Below the pieces are notes generated by a model, which searched no databases, was not told the origin of the DNA, and saw nothing but the letters and a program-made list of their open reading frames with translations. 64,000 bases of DNA from Muribaculaceae bacterium (GTDB lineage: Bacteria > Bacteroidota > Bacteroidia > Bacteroidales > Muribaculaceae). Of the stretch, positions 9,848-24,279 are shown piece by piece. The stretch lies in NCBI GenBank assembly GCA_022510425.1, contig JAFLTO010000002.1:62001-126000 (forward strand), given 5' to 3'. Within the stretch, counting starts at the first letter, position 1. Every line of letters starts with the position of its first letter. Made by a program: the position numbers and the translations under genes.

Positions 9848-9873
9848 TGAGAAATTGCAAAGAAATGTTAAAA

Positions 9874-9954
9874 TAGGATTTTTAACCAATGATAGCACAA
9901 TTTAGGATAATTTGTGGCGTTGTCAAGTGTAGAATCCTAATCATTTTATCCTAA
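9874..9954. repeat. Four TAGGAT/ATCCTA boxes in the susD-SGBP gap
   Basis: TAGGAT occurs at 9874-9879 and 9903-9908, and its complement ATCCTA at 9934-9939 and 9948-9953. TTAGGATAA (9902-9910) and TTATCCTAA (9946-9954) form an exact 9-bp inverted repeat with a 35-base spacer. ATCCTAATC is a direct repeat at 9934 and 9948. The gap between susD and the next gene (145 bases) is much longer than other gaps in this operon. Confidence 0.6.
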
Positions 9955-9992
9955 TCTTTGCATCAGTTTATTTAGATTAAAAAAACTAATCA

Positions 9993-11993
9993 ATGAAAAT
10001 TAAACTTTTTTGTGGAATCGGTGTAACTCTGTTGGTTTTGAGCGCCTGTACTGAGGAAAAATTCTCTTACGAAGCTCCCGATGTCAACTCCGCCGATCTC
10101 GTAGAGGGAAAAGCGTATTCCGTGACAATAGATCCGGAAACCAACCTCGTGACTCTAAAAAACCTTTTAGGTGATAGTTATGTTGCAAGCTGGGTAACGC
10201 CTAATGGTATTACCAAGGGCTCCGAAGTAAGTTTCTCTTTGCCTTTCTCCGGTAATTATGAAGTGCAATTCGGAGTTATGACCCGTGGTGGAATGGTGTA
10301 TGGCAATCCTTACACTTTTGAACTCCCTTATAATAATTTCTCCCTTCTCAGCGACGAAATCTGGACAAACCTCGCTGGTGGCGTAGAAGTAGAAGATGAT
10401 GGAACTGTTATCAGCAATCCCGTTACATGGGTGCCAATGAATCGGAAATTTGGAAAACACAACGGTTCTGCCCCTGTGACTTATCTAAGTCCGGATGATG
10501 TGCATAATAACGGAAGCGGTGATAACGACCTTAAATTTGGCACCGACAACTGGACAGAAAACTGGGACCCGGGTTTCCAAAGCTGGCTTATTGATTCCGA
10601 CAATCCTTACATGGATAGCGAAATGACCATGTATCTTGATGCGCAGCAAGGATGTGTGGCTGAAATCAAAAGAGTAACATCTTCAGGTGAGACTAACTAC
10701 ACTACAACCTTTAACCTTAATCTCAGCGACCCTGACCGTCCTACTGTCACTTTCAATCAGGGAGATATGCTTTATGCAGAATGGGGTAACGGTATGTGCA
10801 GCAATTATTCAACTGATATTAAGCTTATTGAATGTACTCCTTACGTGCTACAGTTTGCAACTATGCGTACAAATTCTGAAGGACCATGGTGGATTGTATG
10901 GAACTTCATCAGAAAAGAGCTTAAAGAGGATCCTTCATTATTCCCGACAGATGGTCCGGAGCTTCAGGAAGTTTCTGATCCTAAACTACCAAGCTACGAA
11001 AACCTTGAAGAGCTTTTGTTCACTATCGTCGGAGACGATGCTTCTTATCTCTCTACACAGACCACATTGGTTATGGATGAAGAGAAACCTTACGACATTT
11101 ACTATTGGAACAATGCCGGAGAAGGAAATTGGGAATGGATGAATGGTTATGGTTCTTCATGGGCTCCTGCTTATGGAGGTGCAGAAGACTTTAGCCTGAC
11201 CCTTTCGAAAAAATGGGAAGATCTCGACAATGATGGTGTGAAGGAATCTCCTTATTTTGAAGGGGCTCTTGAAAATCCTGAAAACACTAAGACTACAAGA
11301 TTTACAATTGGTGAAAACAGCATCACATTCAATGAGCCATTAATCCTTATGAGTGCGGGTAATTATCTTATGAGAGCCCGTGAATTCACTGTCTTGAGAT
11401 GTGCTCCGGAAGATGAGGAGATAATCCTTGGTATTCCCGATGGCTATGACGCAAACAACAATTGCAACCGTTATCTTGCTGTAGGTCTTAAGATCAAAGG
11501 TGTTTCCGGCGGTCAGGAAGGTCCGACACTTGTGCAAGGTGACAATGCCAAGTTAGGTGTATATGTTGAGGCATCAGACCACTTGAGACTTGAATTGTAT
11601 AATCCTTGGGGTTCCAACAACTGGTTTAATGATATTTCCAAATTGAAGTTAAAGAAAAACCAGACGGCTACAATCAACTTCAAGTTAGAAGGCGTAGACT
11701 GGAAAGATGGAGCTCAGCCCAGAGTGTTGTTTGCAAATAATGTTGATGCTCTTGGTTTCTCATGGCCGACGAAAGGAGAAGGCTTTGATCAGGATCATAC
11801 TATACTGAACACTGCTACCGGAGAAGGCACCGCAACTTTGACAAATACAACTGGAGGAACTATTACATTCGAAGGAACCGGCTGTGTAACTCTTTGTATT
11901 GAAATTAATGGTTTGACTAATTCACCGGTAGAGGAAGACGGCAGTCTTGCTGCAGGTATAAAAGGTGAAATTATATCCTTTAGCATTCAATAA
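9993..11993 (+). CDS. Putative surface glycan-binding lipoprotein (SGBP), first of two
   Basis: A 666-residue lipoprotein with signal MKIKLFCGIGVTLLVLSAC (lipobox LSAC) in the SGBP position of a Sus-type locus, between susD and the endoglucanase. No enzyme motif was recognised. An Ig-like N-terminal section (YSVTIDPETNLVTLKNL ... GNYEVQFGVMTRGG) is followed by Trp- and Asn-rich domains, several with WG or WN motifs. Near residue 530 lies HLRLELYNPWGSNNW, a motif also found twice in the next protein, so the two share a beta-rich module. It is probably surface-exposed and holds polysaccharide for the GH5 enzyme and SusC. It is functionally comparable in position to SGBP-B of Bacteroides ovatus, but similarity was not computed. 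Confidence 0.75.
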   Translation: MKIKLFCGIGVTLLVLSACTEEKFSYEAPDVNSADLVEGKAYSVTIDPETNLVTLKNLLGDSYVASWVTPNGITKGSEVSFSLPFSGNYEVQFGVMTRGGMVYGNPYTFELPYNNFSLLSDEIWTNLAGGVEVEDDGTVISNPVTWVPMNRKFGKHNGSAPVTYLSPDDVHNNGSGDNDLKFGTDNWTENWDPGFQSWLIDSDNPYMDSEMTMYLDAQQGCVAEIKRVTSSGETNYTTTFNLNLSDPDRPTVTFNQGDMLYAEWGNGMCSNYSTDIKLIECTPYVLQFATMRTNSEGPWWIVWNFIRKELKEDPSLFPTDGPELQEVSDPKLPSYENLEELLFTIVGDDASYLSTQTTLVMDEEKPYDIYYWNNAGEGNWEWMNGYGSSWAPAYGGAEDFSLTLSKKWEDLDNDGVKESPYFEGALENPENTKTTRFTIGENSITFNEPLILMSAGNYLMRAREFTVLRCAPEDEEIILGIPDGYDANNNCNRYLAVGLKIKGVSGGQEGPTLVQGDNAKLGVYVEASDHLRLELYNPWGSNNWFNDISKLKLKKNQTATINFKLEGVDWKDGAQPRVLFANNVDALGFSWPTKGEGFDQDHTILNTATGEGTATLTNTTGGTITFEGTGCVTLCIEINGLTNSPVEEDGSLAAGIKGEIISFSIQ

Positions 11994-12013
11994 TTTTTCT
12001 AAATAGAATATTG

Positions 12014-14674
12014 ATGAAAACAAAATATATATTAGGTATCGCATTTGCTGCAGGATTAACTTTCACTGCATGTAATGATGACGATTTAACCATTAATACC
12101 ACACCGGTGTTGGATGCTTCATCCATTGTGACCGGTTCTGCTAACCCGACATTGACTTCTGTGGCCCTATTCGGTACAATTAACGGTCTGGCCGACAGAA
12201 ATCCCACTTCCTATAGAGTAGGTTTTTACTATACTACTTCAAAGGAAGAGATTGAGAATATACAAGAAAATAAATTAGGAATGACTGTCACCGGCTCTAT
12301 GTCTGACAATCAGCTTTCAGCTACGCTTGAAGACCTTGAGCCATCTACATTCGTTTATTATCAGGCTTATATCACTCTGAGCTCTGCTCTTACATTCAGA
12401 GGAGAGATCAAGAGCACTTACACAACCGATGCTCTTGTGAAAACTCCGTCGGAAAGCTCCTCATTGCAACCTTTTGGTGTGAGCTTGGAATGTGATTTCG
12501 ACAATGCTCCCGAAGATGCCCTTGTAGGCGTGGTGGTTTCACCATCCGATGATCAGGAAGTGCTTAGAGAGGCAGGCCGTCAGGTTGCTGCTTCAGAAGC
12601 TGTAAGAGCCACTCGCGGAACGCAGAGTGTAGATATCACAGGACTTGTGCCCGGAACTAAATATTACTATGCTGCATTTATGGATCTTGGTCCGACTTGT
12701 GTTTATGGTGATATTAACTCTTTCACAACTCCGATTTACAATTTTGATGTAGAAAAAGATCTTGTGGACCTTGGCTTGCCCAGCGGTTTGAAATGGGCAA
12801 AATATAATGTCGGAGCTGCTTCAGAAACCGATCTTGGTGGTCTTTATGCTTTCGGAGATGTCTCTGGTGCTGTCACTTCGGTTGACCCGGCTGACTATGC
12901 GAGTGAAGACACCTATAAGACTTTGAACGACGTGGCTGCAGTGGCTTATCAGAATAAGGCTACCCTGCCTACTGCCGCCGATTGGGAAGAACTGTTTGGC
13001 AACTGTAGTGTGAAATGGACCACAAAAGAAGGTGTAGAAGGTTATGAAGTGACAGGTTCCAATGGGAACTACATCTTCCTTCCTGCAGCCGGAAGCCGCA
13101 CCTTAAATGCAGTTTCAGAAGTTGGAACAAAGGGTTTCTACCTTACAGGTTCAGCATCTTCCGCAAATTATTATCTGGCTTACCAGTTCACCAATTCTCA
13201 GAATGCCCGCACCTCCCTTCCTGTTTACCAAGCTGTGGCTGCCCGTGCGGTTTCAACTTCACGCAATGTGAAATTTAATGCCGAGGATCTTTATCAGACC
13301 TGGTATCTCGAGAACAATCAGGATGGCATGCTTCATATTTGGGAAGGTCCGTTCACTCAATATGGCGTGACAGATAACTGGGGTACTGTGACAAATGGTG
13401 AAAATAATCCTTATCAGAACATCTATTGGTCTGTGGGTCTCACAAACGAATGGCTTGGCTACACTGCCGGATTTGATCATGGCTACATGACTCTCAATGA
13501 AGACGGCACCGTGGAGGTTGGACGTAATAAACTGACCGAGTCAGGTGAAGTTTACACAGATGTTCAGAAAGGTACATTCACTATAGATAAAGACAACAAG
13601 ACTATCACAATTGATATTCCTGTGCTTTGCGCAGACACATGGATTGGCGGCACTAGTGGAACCCTTAAGATATTATCGCTTGACGGTGATGGGCTTCAGA
13701 TCGCACTTCCTGCTGATGAAACCTATGCCTATGCAGCCAACTACTATAGCGATGCAAAGAAAACCTCCGACGAGAAGATTCCAGTACAGCTTCTTTGTGT
13801 TGGCGGCGACTGGGGCGGCACATGGGGTGATGTTATCGATGCAATCTCACCTGATGAACTCAACGGAAAACACACTGCAACCTATAACGGCGCTGTAAAC
13901 GGTGCGATGGTATTTACTCTTGACTTCCTTAAACTAAGAGAAAAATATCCTAATGCAATGGTTGCCTTGATTGACATCAAATGTGACGGCAAATCAATTC
14001 CTTTTGATGCAACTAAATTCTTCTATGGGGACATTGAAGACAATGGCAACTTCCGTATCGAGCTTTTCAATATCTGGGGTAAAGGATCAAACGATGGTTT
14101 AGTTGACTCTCCCTTCAGTTCTGTTGGACCTACAGATACCGATTGGAATTTCTCATGCACAGAAAGTCTTGAATTCACTTATGTGATCAATACTGATGGT
14201 TCATTCGGAATAGGCATGGTAAATATAAATTCAAGCTGGGGTGGCAGCTGGTACACTTACGGCGGTAACGTCGATGTACAGATTGTAGATAACAAATATG
14301 TTGCTGCTCCAATGACATTCGACGCTGTATATAATTGCGAAGGCGACGGAGGTTTCAGTAATGGATCTATGCTTGCTTATATCGACATAGCCTACCTATA
14401 TGCCTTCTTCCCTGGTACAAAGACCACCCTCAACAGCATCAAGCTCGACGGTGTTGAACTCACGGGATGGGATCCATCAAAGATTTATAATTTATCTGCA
14501 GACGGTGCAGGTGTGAATCATCGTACAGAATTCTGGAATTGCTGGGGTCCGTCTTCTTCTGAAGGATGTGCCTTCGGCGAAAAAGATGGAGACATTATGC
14601 CGGCTCTCGGCTTTAACAGCTCTTTCGCAGTCAATGTAACAGTTGATCCGAAACCGGCTGAGGTTAACTTCTAA
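12014..14674 (+). CDS. Putative surface glycan-binding lipoprotein (SGBP), second of two, with FISUMP-like segment
   Basis: Large (886-residue) lipoprotein with signal MKTKYILGIAFAAGLTFTAC (lipobox FTAC). Residues ~35-240 contain two fibronectin/Ig-like repeats (YYQAYITLSSALTFRG and YYYAAFMDLGPTCVYGD). Around 250-415 lies VDLGLPSGLKWAKYNVG ... YAFGDV ... FLPAAGSRTL, the signature of the Fibrobacter succinogenes major paralogous (FISUMP) domain. The C-terminus has two tandem copies of a ~110-residue module marked by NFRIELFNIWG and HRTEFWNCWG. No catalytic motif was recognised. The open frame extends to a TTG at 12011, but ATG at 12014 is preferred. It follows the first SGBP by 20 bases and precedes the GH5 gene by 12, so all are one operon. 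Confidence 0.72.
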   Translation: MKTKYILGIAFAAGLTFTACNDDDLTINTTPVLDASSIVTGSANPTLTSVALFGTINGLADRNPTSYRVGFYYTTSKEEIENIQENKLGMTVTGSMSDNQLSATLEDLEPSTFVYYQAYITLSSALTFRGEIKSTYTTDALVKTPSESSSLQPFGVSLECDFDNAPEDALVGVVVSPSDDQEVLREAGRQVAASEAVRATRGTQSVDITGLVPGTKYYYAAFMDLGPTCVYGDINSFTTPIYNFDVEKDLVDLGLPSGLKWAKYNVGAASETDLGGLYAFGDVSGAVTSVDPADYASEDTYKTLNDVAAVAYQNKATLPTAADWEELFGNCSVKWTTKEGVEGYEVTGSNGNYIFLPAAGSRTLNAVSEVGTKGFYLTGSASSANYYLAYQFTNSQNARTSLPVYQAVAARAVSTSRNVKFNAEDLYQTWYLENNQDGMLHIWEGPFTQYGVTDNWGTVTNGENNPYQNIYWSVGLTNEWLGYTAGFDHGYMTLNEDGTVEVGRNKLTESGEVYTDVQKGTFTIDKDNKTITIDIPVLCADTWIGGTSGTLKILSLDGDGLQIALPADETYAYAANYYSDAKKTSDEKIPVQLLCVGGDWGGTWGDVIDAISPDELNGKHTATYNGAVNGAMVFTLDFLKLREKYPNAMVALIDIKCDGKSIPFDATKFFYGDIEDNGNFRIELFNIWGKGSNDGLVDSPFSSVGPTDTDWNFSCTESLEFTYVINTDGSFGIGMVNINSSWGGSWYTYGGNVDVQIVDNKYVAAPMTFDAVYNCEGDGGFSNGSMLAYIDIAYLYAFFPGTKTTLNSIKLDGVELTGWDPSKIYNLSADGAGVNHRTEFWNCWGPSSSEGCAFGEKDGDIMPALGFNSSFAVNVTVDPKPAEVNF

Positions 14675-14686
14675 ATTGATATATAA

Positions 14687-16189
14687 ATGAAAAAACAAAT
14701 TATATTTCCAATACTCGCTCTTGGGCTGGCTCTTACAGCCTGTAACGACGACAACGTGGAGAATGTGTATTATGTTGATGGCACTATGTCAGGGTTAACC
14801 TCTCAATACGCCCTTAATTTCGACAGATACGGAGCTCCTTCCACAAATGATCCCGACTATGAGGAGAATTACCTCACTTTCACAGTTAAAAGTAATGTAG
14901 CCCCCACGGTTGTTGCCGATCAAAGCTGGGTTAACATTACACATGCAAAGACTGATAAACAGGTACATACTTTCAATGTAACAGTTGATGCCAACCCTCT
15001 CAAAGAAACCAGAAATGCAACTATAACCGTGATGGCCGGGGATGAGAAAGGTTCCCTCTCGGTTGCACAGGCTCCCGGTAGAGGACCTGTCATCAATGCT
15101 GAAAGCAACGGCATGACAGCTCTTGATATCGCTAAGGATTTCAAGGCAGGTTTCAATATCGGCAATACCCTTGAAGCGCCAGACGGTGAAACCTCATGGG
15201 GTCAACCGTTGATCAATCAGGCATACATCAACGGTATTAAAGCTGCCGGATTTAACTTCGTAAGAATACCTGTGGCTTGGAATTCACATGCAGAAGACGG
15301 AGTTATCGATCCAGTATGGTTAGACCGCATTGATGAAGTGGTAGAATGGGTAATTGATGCCGGAATGTATGCTGTAGTCAATTCTCACTGGGATAAAGGC
15401 TGGCTTGAAGAAAACATTAATTGGAGCAATGAAGAGGCTGTTAACGCACTCCAGGGAGCGTATTGGACTCAAATTGCAGAGAAACTTAATGCCTACGACG
15501 AGCATCTTCTTTTCGCAGCCACCAACGAGCCTAATGCTGTCTTCGACGATGATAACGATTATGATGTGGCTGATAGGATCAATATTCTCAAGAAGTATCA
15601 GAAGACAATGATTGATGCAGTTAGAAGCACAGGAGGTGTTAATGCTGTTCGTACCTTAGTGGTTCAGGGTCCTAACACCAACATCGACCATACTATGGCT
15701 TATTATACTTTACCGGAAGATTCAGCCGAAGGACGCCTTATGGCAGAGGTGCATTATTATGACCCTTACCAATTCACTCTAATGGAAAAGGATGAATCAT
15801 GGGGTAAGGTATGCTGGTTCTGGGGCGAAGGAAACCTTGTGGAAGGAAGCGATAGAAATTCTTCTACCGGAGAAGCCCATATGCAGGCTCAGTTCGCCAA
15901 GATGAAAGCTCAATTTGTCGACAACGGCATTCCGGTGATCCTTGGTGAATATGGAGCTTATCCCAACGAACATTTGGCCGGGGAACAAACCGATGCCGAT
16001 AAGGCTGCTATCCTTAAATCAAGGGTATCTTATTATAACTGCGTTAACAAATACGGCCTTGCTGCCGGAGTTCTCCCATTTGCTTGGGATACAGGTGAAC
16101 TCATCGACCGCAATTCAGGTTCTCTCCTGGTTCCGGAAATTGTAAATGCGATTATGGAAGGCTCATCTGCTGCAGTTTCACCTTATTGA
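14687..16189 (+). CDS. BACON-GH5 endo-beta-1,4-glucanase / xyloglucanase lipoprotein
   Basis: A 500-residue outer-surface endoglucanase. The lipoprotein signal MKKQIIFPILALGLALTAC is followed by a BACON domain (residues ~35-130: FTVKSNVAPTVVADQSWVNI, ATITVMAGDEKGSLSVAQAP). A GH5 catalytic domain (~145-490) then shows FKAGFNIGNTLEA, FVRIPVAW, the acid/base Glu281 in ATNEPN and the nucleophile Glu421 in VILGEYGA. This architecture is that of the GH5 subfamily 4 enzymes that start xyloglucan breakdown in Bacteroides; the subfamily is inferred from motifs and context. It would cut the backbone outside the cell so SusC can import the fragments. It is the last gene of the susC operon and is followed by a strong terminator. 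Confidence 0.9.
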   Translation: MKKQIIFPILALGLALTACNDDNVENVYYVDGTMSGLTSQYALNFDRYGAPSTNDPDYEENYLTFTVKSNVAPTVVADQSWVNITHAKTDKQVHTFNVTVDANPLKETRNATITVMAGDEKGSLSVAQAPGRGPVINAESNGMTALDIAKDFKAGFNIGNTLEAPDGETSWGQPLINQAYINGIKAAGFNFVRIPVAWNSHAEDGVIDPVWLDRIDEVVEWVIDAGMYAVVNSHWDKGWLEENINWSNEEAVNALQGAYWTQIAEKLNAYDEHLLFAATNEPNAVFDDDNDYDVADRINILKKYQKTMIDAVRSTGGVNAVRTLVVQGPNTNIDHTMAYYTLPEDSAEGRLMAEVHYYDPYQFTLMEKDESWGKVCWFWGEGNLVEGSDRNSSTGEAHMQAQFAKMKAQFVDNGIPVILGEYGAYPNEHLAGEQTDADKAAILKSRVSYYNCVNKYGLAAGVLPFAWDTGELIDRNSGSLLVPEIVNAIMEGSSAAVSPY

Positions 16190-16215
16190 TTTTCAATTAA
16201 TCTTGAATAAAAAAG

Positions 16216-16241
16216 CGTGTCAAAAATGACACGTTTTTTTT
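16216..16241 (+). terminator. Intrinsic terminator after the susC-GH5 operon, probably bidirectional
   Basis: CGTGTCA (16216-16222) and TGACACG (16227-16233) form a 7-bp stem with an AAAA loop, followed by eight T. On the other strand the stem is followed by C and then six T, so it may also end the converging GH29-GH2 transcript. Confidence 0.9.
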
Positions 16242-16347
16242 ATGAGTATAAAAGGTTATGAAAAACATATATTAACCCTTTCTACGTGATGGTATAAGTT
16301 TTCATCTCCTTAGAATCTTTATTCTGTATTACAATTGATTTAGTTTT

Positions 16348-21255
<4,908 letters not shown>

Positions 21256-21266
21256 TTATTTTTTAT

Positions 21267-21299
21267 TTTGGGGAGTTTTGAAAGTCTAATTTAATTTTG
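21267..21299 (+). promoter_or_regulatory. Promoter of the GH31-GH2-GH3-SGNH operon
   Basis: TTTG at 21267-21270 and TAATTTTG at 21292-21299 with a 21-base spacer, a full match to the Bacteroidota consensus. It leaves a leader of about 55 bases before the ATG at 21362 and is back-to-back with the GH29-GH2 promoter. Confidence 0.75.
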
Positions 21300-21361
21300 T
21301 ATTTTTACATTTTATTTGTTATTCAGAAGAATATTAAAGAAATATCTAACATAAAATCATA

Positions 21362-24235
21362 ATGAGAAAAACTCTTTTTATGTCGTTGGCAGGCTTATTG
21401 CTGCTTTCTTCATGTGCTTCCGGTCCTATTAAAAAAAACAAGGATGGAGTAACAGTAAAACTTAAACAAGAAACCCCTACCGATACACGCTTGGTGCGTC
21501 TTTCAGTGCTTAATGAAAAAATTATCCGCGTTTCAGCTACCCCGGATGATAAATTCGCCGATAAAGAATCACTCGTGGTTGTGCCTCAAAAAGACCGCGC
21601 GAAATTTGATATTGTAGAGACTGACAGCACTGTTTCTGTGGTTACTTCTCATATGAGTGCCTCAGTGAATCTCTCTAACGGTCAGGTTATTTTCCGAGAT
21701 AGCGTGGGTAAAATACTGGCCGCTGAGCAACCCAACGGAAGAACTTTCAACCCTATTGAGGTGGAAGGTAGAAAAGGATATTCTGTCGGCCAAGTGTTTC
21801 TCTCCGTCAACGATGAGGAAGGTCTTTATGGTCTCGGGCAACATCAAGCCGATGAATTCAACTACAAAGGAAAGAACGAGGAACTTTTCCAATACAATAC
21901 CAAAGTATCTGTGCCATTTATCATATCCACAGATGGTTACGGTATCCTTTGGGACAGCTATTCCTTAGTGAGATGGGGTAATCCGGAAGATTATCAACAA
22001 CTCGGCAAAGTATTCAAACTTTTCAACAAAGATGGTCAAGAAGGAGCCCTCACAGGTATTTATGTTCCTGCAAACGGAGGGGAAACTATTGTGAGAAATG
22101 AAGACTCAATTTATTTCGAACATCTCGACAGAAGTGACAAATTACGTTCCGTTGTAAATCTTCCAAAAGATTTCAATTTCCAGGGGGCAAATGTAACATT
22201 TGAAGGCGAAATAGAACCTCTTGAAACCGGGGAATATAAATTCATTCAATATTATGCAGGCTACCAAACCATAATAATAGGAGATTCAATTATTTCACCC
22301 GAAAGATGGAGAACAGCATGGAATCCAAATTCCTATAAATTCTCCATGTATATGGAAGCGGGGAAGAAATATCCAATCAAAATAGACTGGATACCTGACG
22401 GCGGCACTTCCTATGCCGGACTTCGAGCATACGCGCCCAATGAAAAAGAAGAACAACTCAAGATGAAATGGTGGAGCGAAATGCAGGAACAGGAAGACTA
22501 CTATTTCGTTTATGGAGACTCAATGGACGACGTTATCTCCGGATACCGTACACTCACCGGCAAAGCCTCAATACTTCCAAAATGGGCGTGGGGTTATTGG
22601 CAAAGCCGAGAGAAATATAACTCTCAGGATGAATTGCTCGGAGTTGTTGCCAAATACCGTGAATTGGGAATTCCATTAGACAATATCGTTCAAGACTGGC
22701 TTTATTGGGAACAGGATTCTTGGGGCAGTCATGAATTTGACAAGAATCGTTTCCCTGATGCCAAAGGAATGATAGATTCAGTACACAATATGAACGCCCG
22801 CTTCATGATTTCTGTATGGCCAAAATTCTATGCTTCCACTGAGCATTTCAAGGAATTTGATGACAAGGGCTGGATGTACCGCCAAGCCGTGGAAGACAGC
22901 ATCAAAGACTGGGTTGGTCCAGGCTATGTAGGTTCTTTCTATGATGCCTACGATCCGGAAGCACGTAAACTTTTCTGGGCTCAGATTGAAGAACATTTAT
23001 ATCCACTCGGGGTTGATGCTTGGTGGATGGACGCTTCAGAACCGAATATTCGAGATTGCACCGACATTCAATACCGTAAAGATCTTATCACTCCCACTGC
23101 ATTGGGGCCGTCTGCTGAATATTTCAATGCCTATGGCTTGATGAATGCCGATGCTATTTATGAAGGTCAACGAGCAGTGGAACCCGATAAACGCGTGTTC
23201 CTTCTCACCCGTTCAGGATTCGCCGGACAACAACGTTATTCTACTGCAACATGGAGCGGTGACATCGGCACAACATGGGGCGACATGAAATCGCAGATTT
23301 CTGCAGGTCTTAATTTCGCCGCTTCCGGCATACCTTTCTGGACAATGGATATCGGTGGCTTCTGTGTGCAAAATAAATTCATGAAAGGTCAGGGAATATA
23401 TGATAAAACGGGAGTTGAAAACGATGACCTCAAAGAATGGAGGGAGCTTAACACACGTTGGTTCCAGTTCGGTGCTTTTGCTCCTTTATATAGGGCTCAC
23501 GGACAATGGCCATATAGAGAGATCTATAACATAGCACCGGAAAATCATCCGGCATATAACAGCATAGTCTACTACACCAAACTTCGCTATGACCTCATGC
23601 CATATATATATACTTTAGGAGGTATGGCTCATTTCAATGATTACACAATCATGCGTCCCATGGCGATGGATTTCACTAACGATAAAAACACCTACGATTT
23701 AGGAGATCAATATATGTTCGGTCCTTCTTTGTTGGTGGCTCCTGTGTATGAATATGGTGCCAGAAATCGTAAGGTATATCTCCCTGAAGGTTATGTTTGG
23801 TATGATCTTTACTCAGGTACCAATGCCGGCACTGGTGAAATCGTGGCTGCTGCTCCCTATGAAAGAATGCCTCTCTTCGTCAAGGGTGGAGCAATCCTTC
23901 CGATGGGACCGGAAATCCAATGGACGGGTGAAAATCCTGGAGGAGAGATAACGCTTTTTGTTTACGAAGGAGCAGATGGTTCTTTCACACTCTATGAAGA
24001 TGAGGGATTGAACTATAATTATGAAAAAGGTGAATTCTCCAATATTCCTATTACTTACGACAATACTACGTCCACTCTCAAAATTGGTGACCGACAAGGT
24101 CAATTCAACGGCATGACTGCTGAACGTAAGTTCAATGTGGTGAAAGTTGGAAAGGATAACAATGTGGGATTCTCTCGCGATGTCAAAGGTCAAGAAATAA
24201 TTTACAGTGGCAAAGCTGTAGAAGTGAAAATTTAA
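21362..24235 (+). CDS. GH31 alpha-xylosidase with PA14 insert (lipoprotein)
   Basis: A 957-residue exo-enzyme expected to remove alpha-1,6-xylose from the non-reducing end of xyloglucan oligosaccharides in the periplasm. Signal MRKTLFMSLAGLLLLSSC has a lipobox. The GH31 N-terminal domain is interrupted at residues ~230-370 by a PA14-like insert (ETGEYKFIQYYAGYQTIIIG). The catalytic barrel follows, with nucleophile Asp557 in WWMDASEPN and acid/base Asp634 in TWSGDIGTTW. These positions and the PA14 insert closely match known Bacteroidota xyloglucan alpha-xylosidases (for example BoGH31A), from recall. It heads the second operon of the locus; the GH2 gene follows after 44 bases. Confidence 0.9.
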   Translation: MRKTLFMSLAGLLLLSSCASGPIKKNKDGVTVKLKQETPTDTRLVRLSVLNEKIIRVSATPDDKFADKESLVVVPQKDRAKFDIVETDSTVSVVTSHMSASVNLSNGQVIFRDSVGKILAAEQPNGRTFNPIEVEGRKGYSVGQVFLSVNDEEGLYGLGQHQADEFNYKGKNEELFQYNTKVSVPFIISTDGYGILWDSYSLVRWGNPEDYQQLGKVFKLFNKDGQEGALTGIYVPANGGETIVRNEDSIYFEHLDRSDKLRSVVNLPKDFNFQGANVTFEGEIEPLETGEYKFIQYYAGYQTIIIGDSIISPERWRTAWNPNSYKFSMYMEAGKKYPIKIDWIPDGGTSYAGLRAYAPNEKEEQLKMKWWSEMQEQEDYYFVYGDSMDDVISGYRTLTGKASILPKWAWGYWQSREKYNSQDELLGVVAKYRELGIPLDNIVQDWLYWEQDSWGSHEFDKNRFPDAKGMIDSVHNMNARFMISVWPKFYASTEHFKEFDDKGWMYRQAVEDSIKDWVGPGYVGSFYDAYDPEARKLFWAQIEEHLYPLGVDAWWMDASEPNIRDCTDIQYRKDLITPTALGPSAEYFNAYGLMNADAIYEGQRAVEPDKRVFLLTRSGFAGQQRYSTATWSGDIGTTWGDMKSQISAGLNFAASGIPFWTMDIGGFCVQNKFMKGQGIYDKTGVENDDLKEWRELNTRWFQFGAFAPLYRAHGQWPYREIYNIAPENHPAYNSIVYYTKLRYDLMPYIYTLGGMAHFNDYTIMRPMAMDFTNDKNTYDLGDQYMFGPSLLVAPVYEYGARNRKVYLPEGYVWYDLYSGTNAGTGEIVAAAPYERMPLFVKGGAILPMGPEIQWTGENPGGEITLFVYEGADGSFTLYEDEGLNYNYEKGEFSNIPITYDNTTSTLKIGDRQGQFNGMTAERKFNVVKVGKDNNVGFSRDVKGQEIIYSGKAVEVKI

Positions 24236-24279
24236 TTCACCTCCTCCATTTATATCAAGAGAATATAAATCAATAGATA

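Noticed and set aside
10687..11142. Plus-strand open frame of 151 codons
   Set aside because: Out-of-frame shadow within the first SGBP gene; no motif.
23813..24193. Minus-strand open frame of 126 codons
   Set aside because: Antisense to the end of the GH31 gene; no features of its own.
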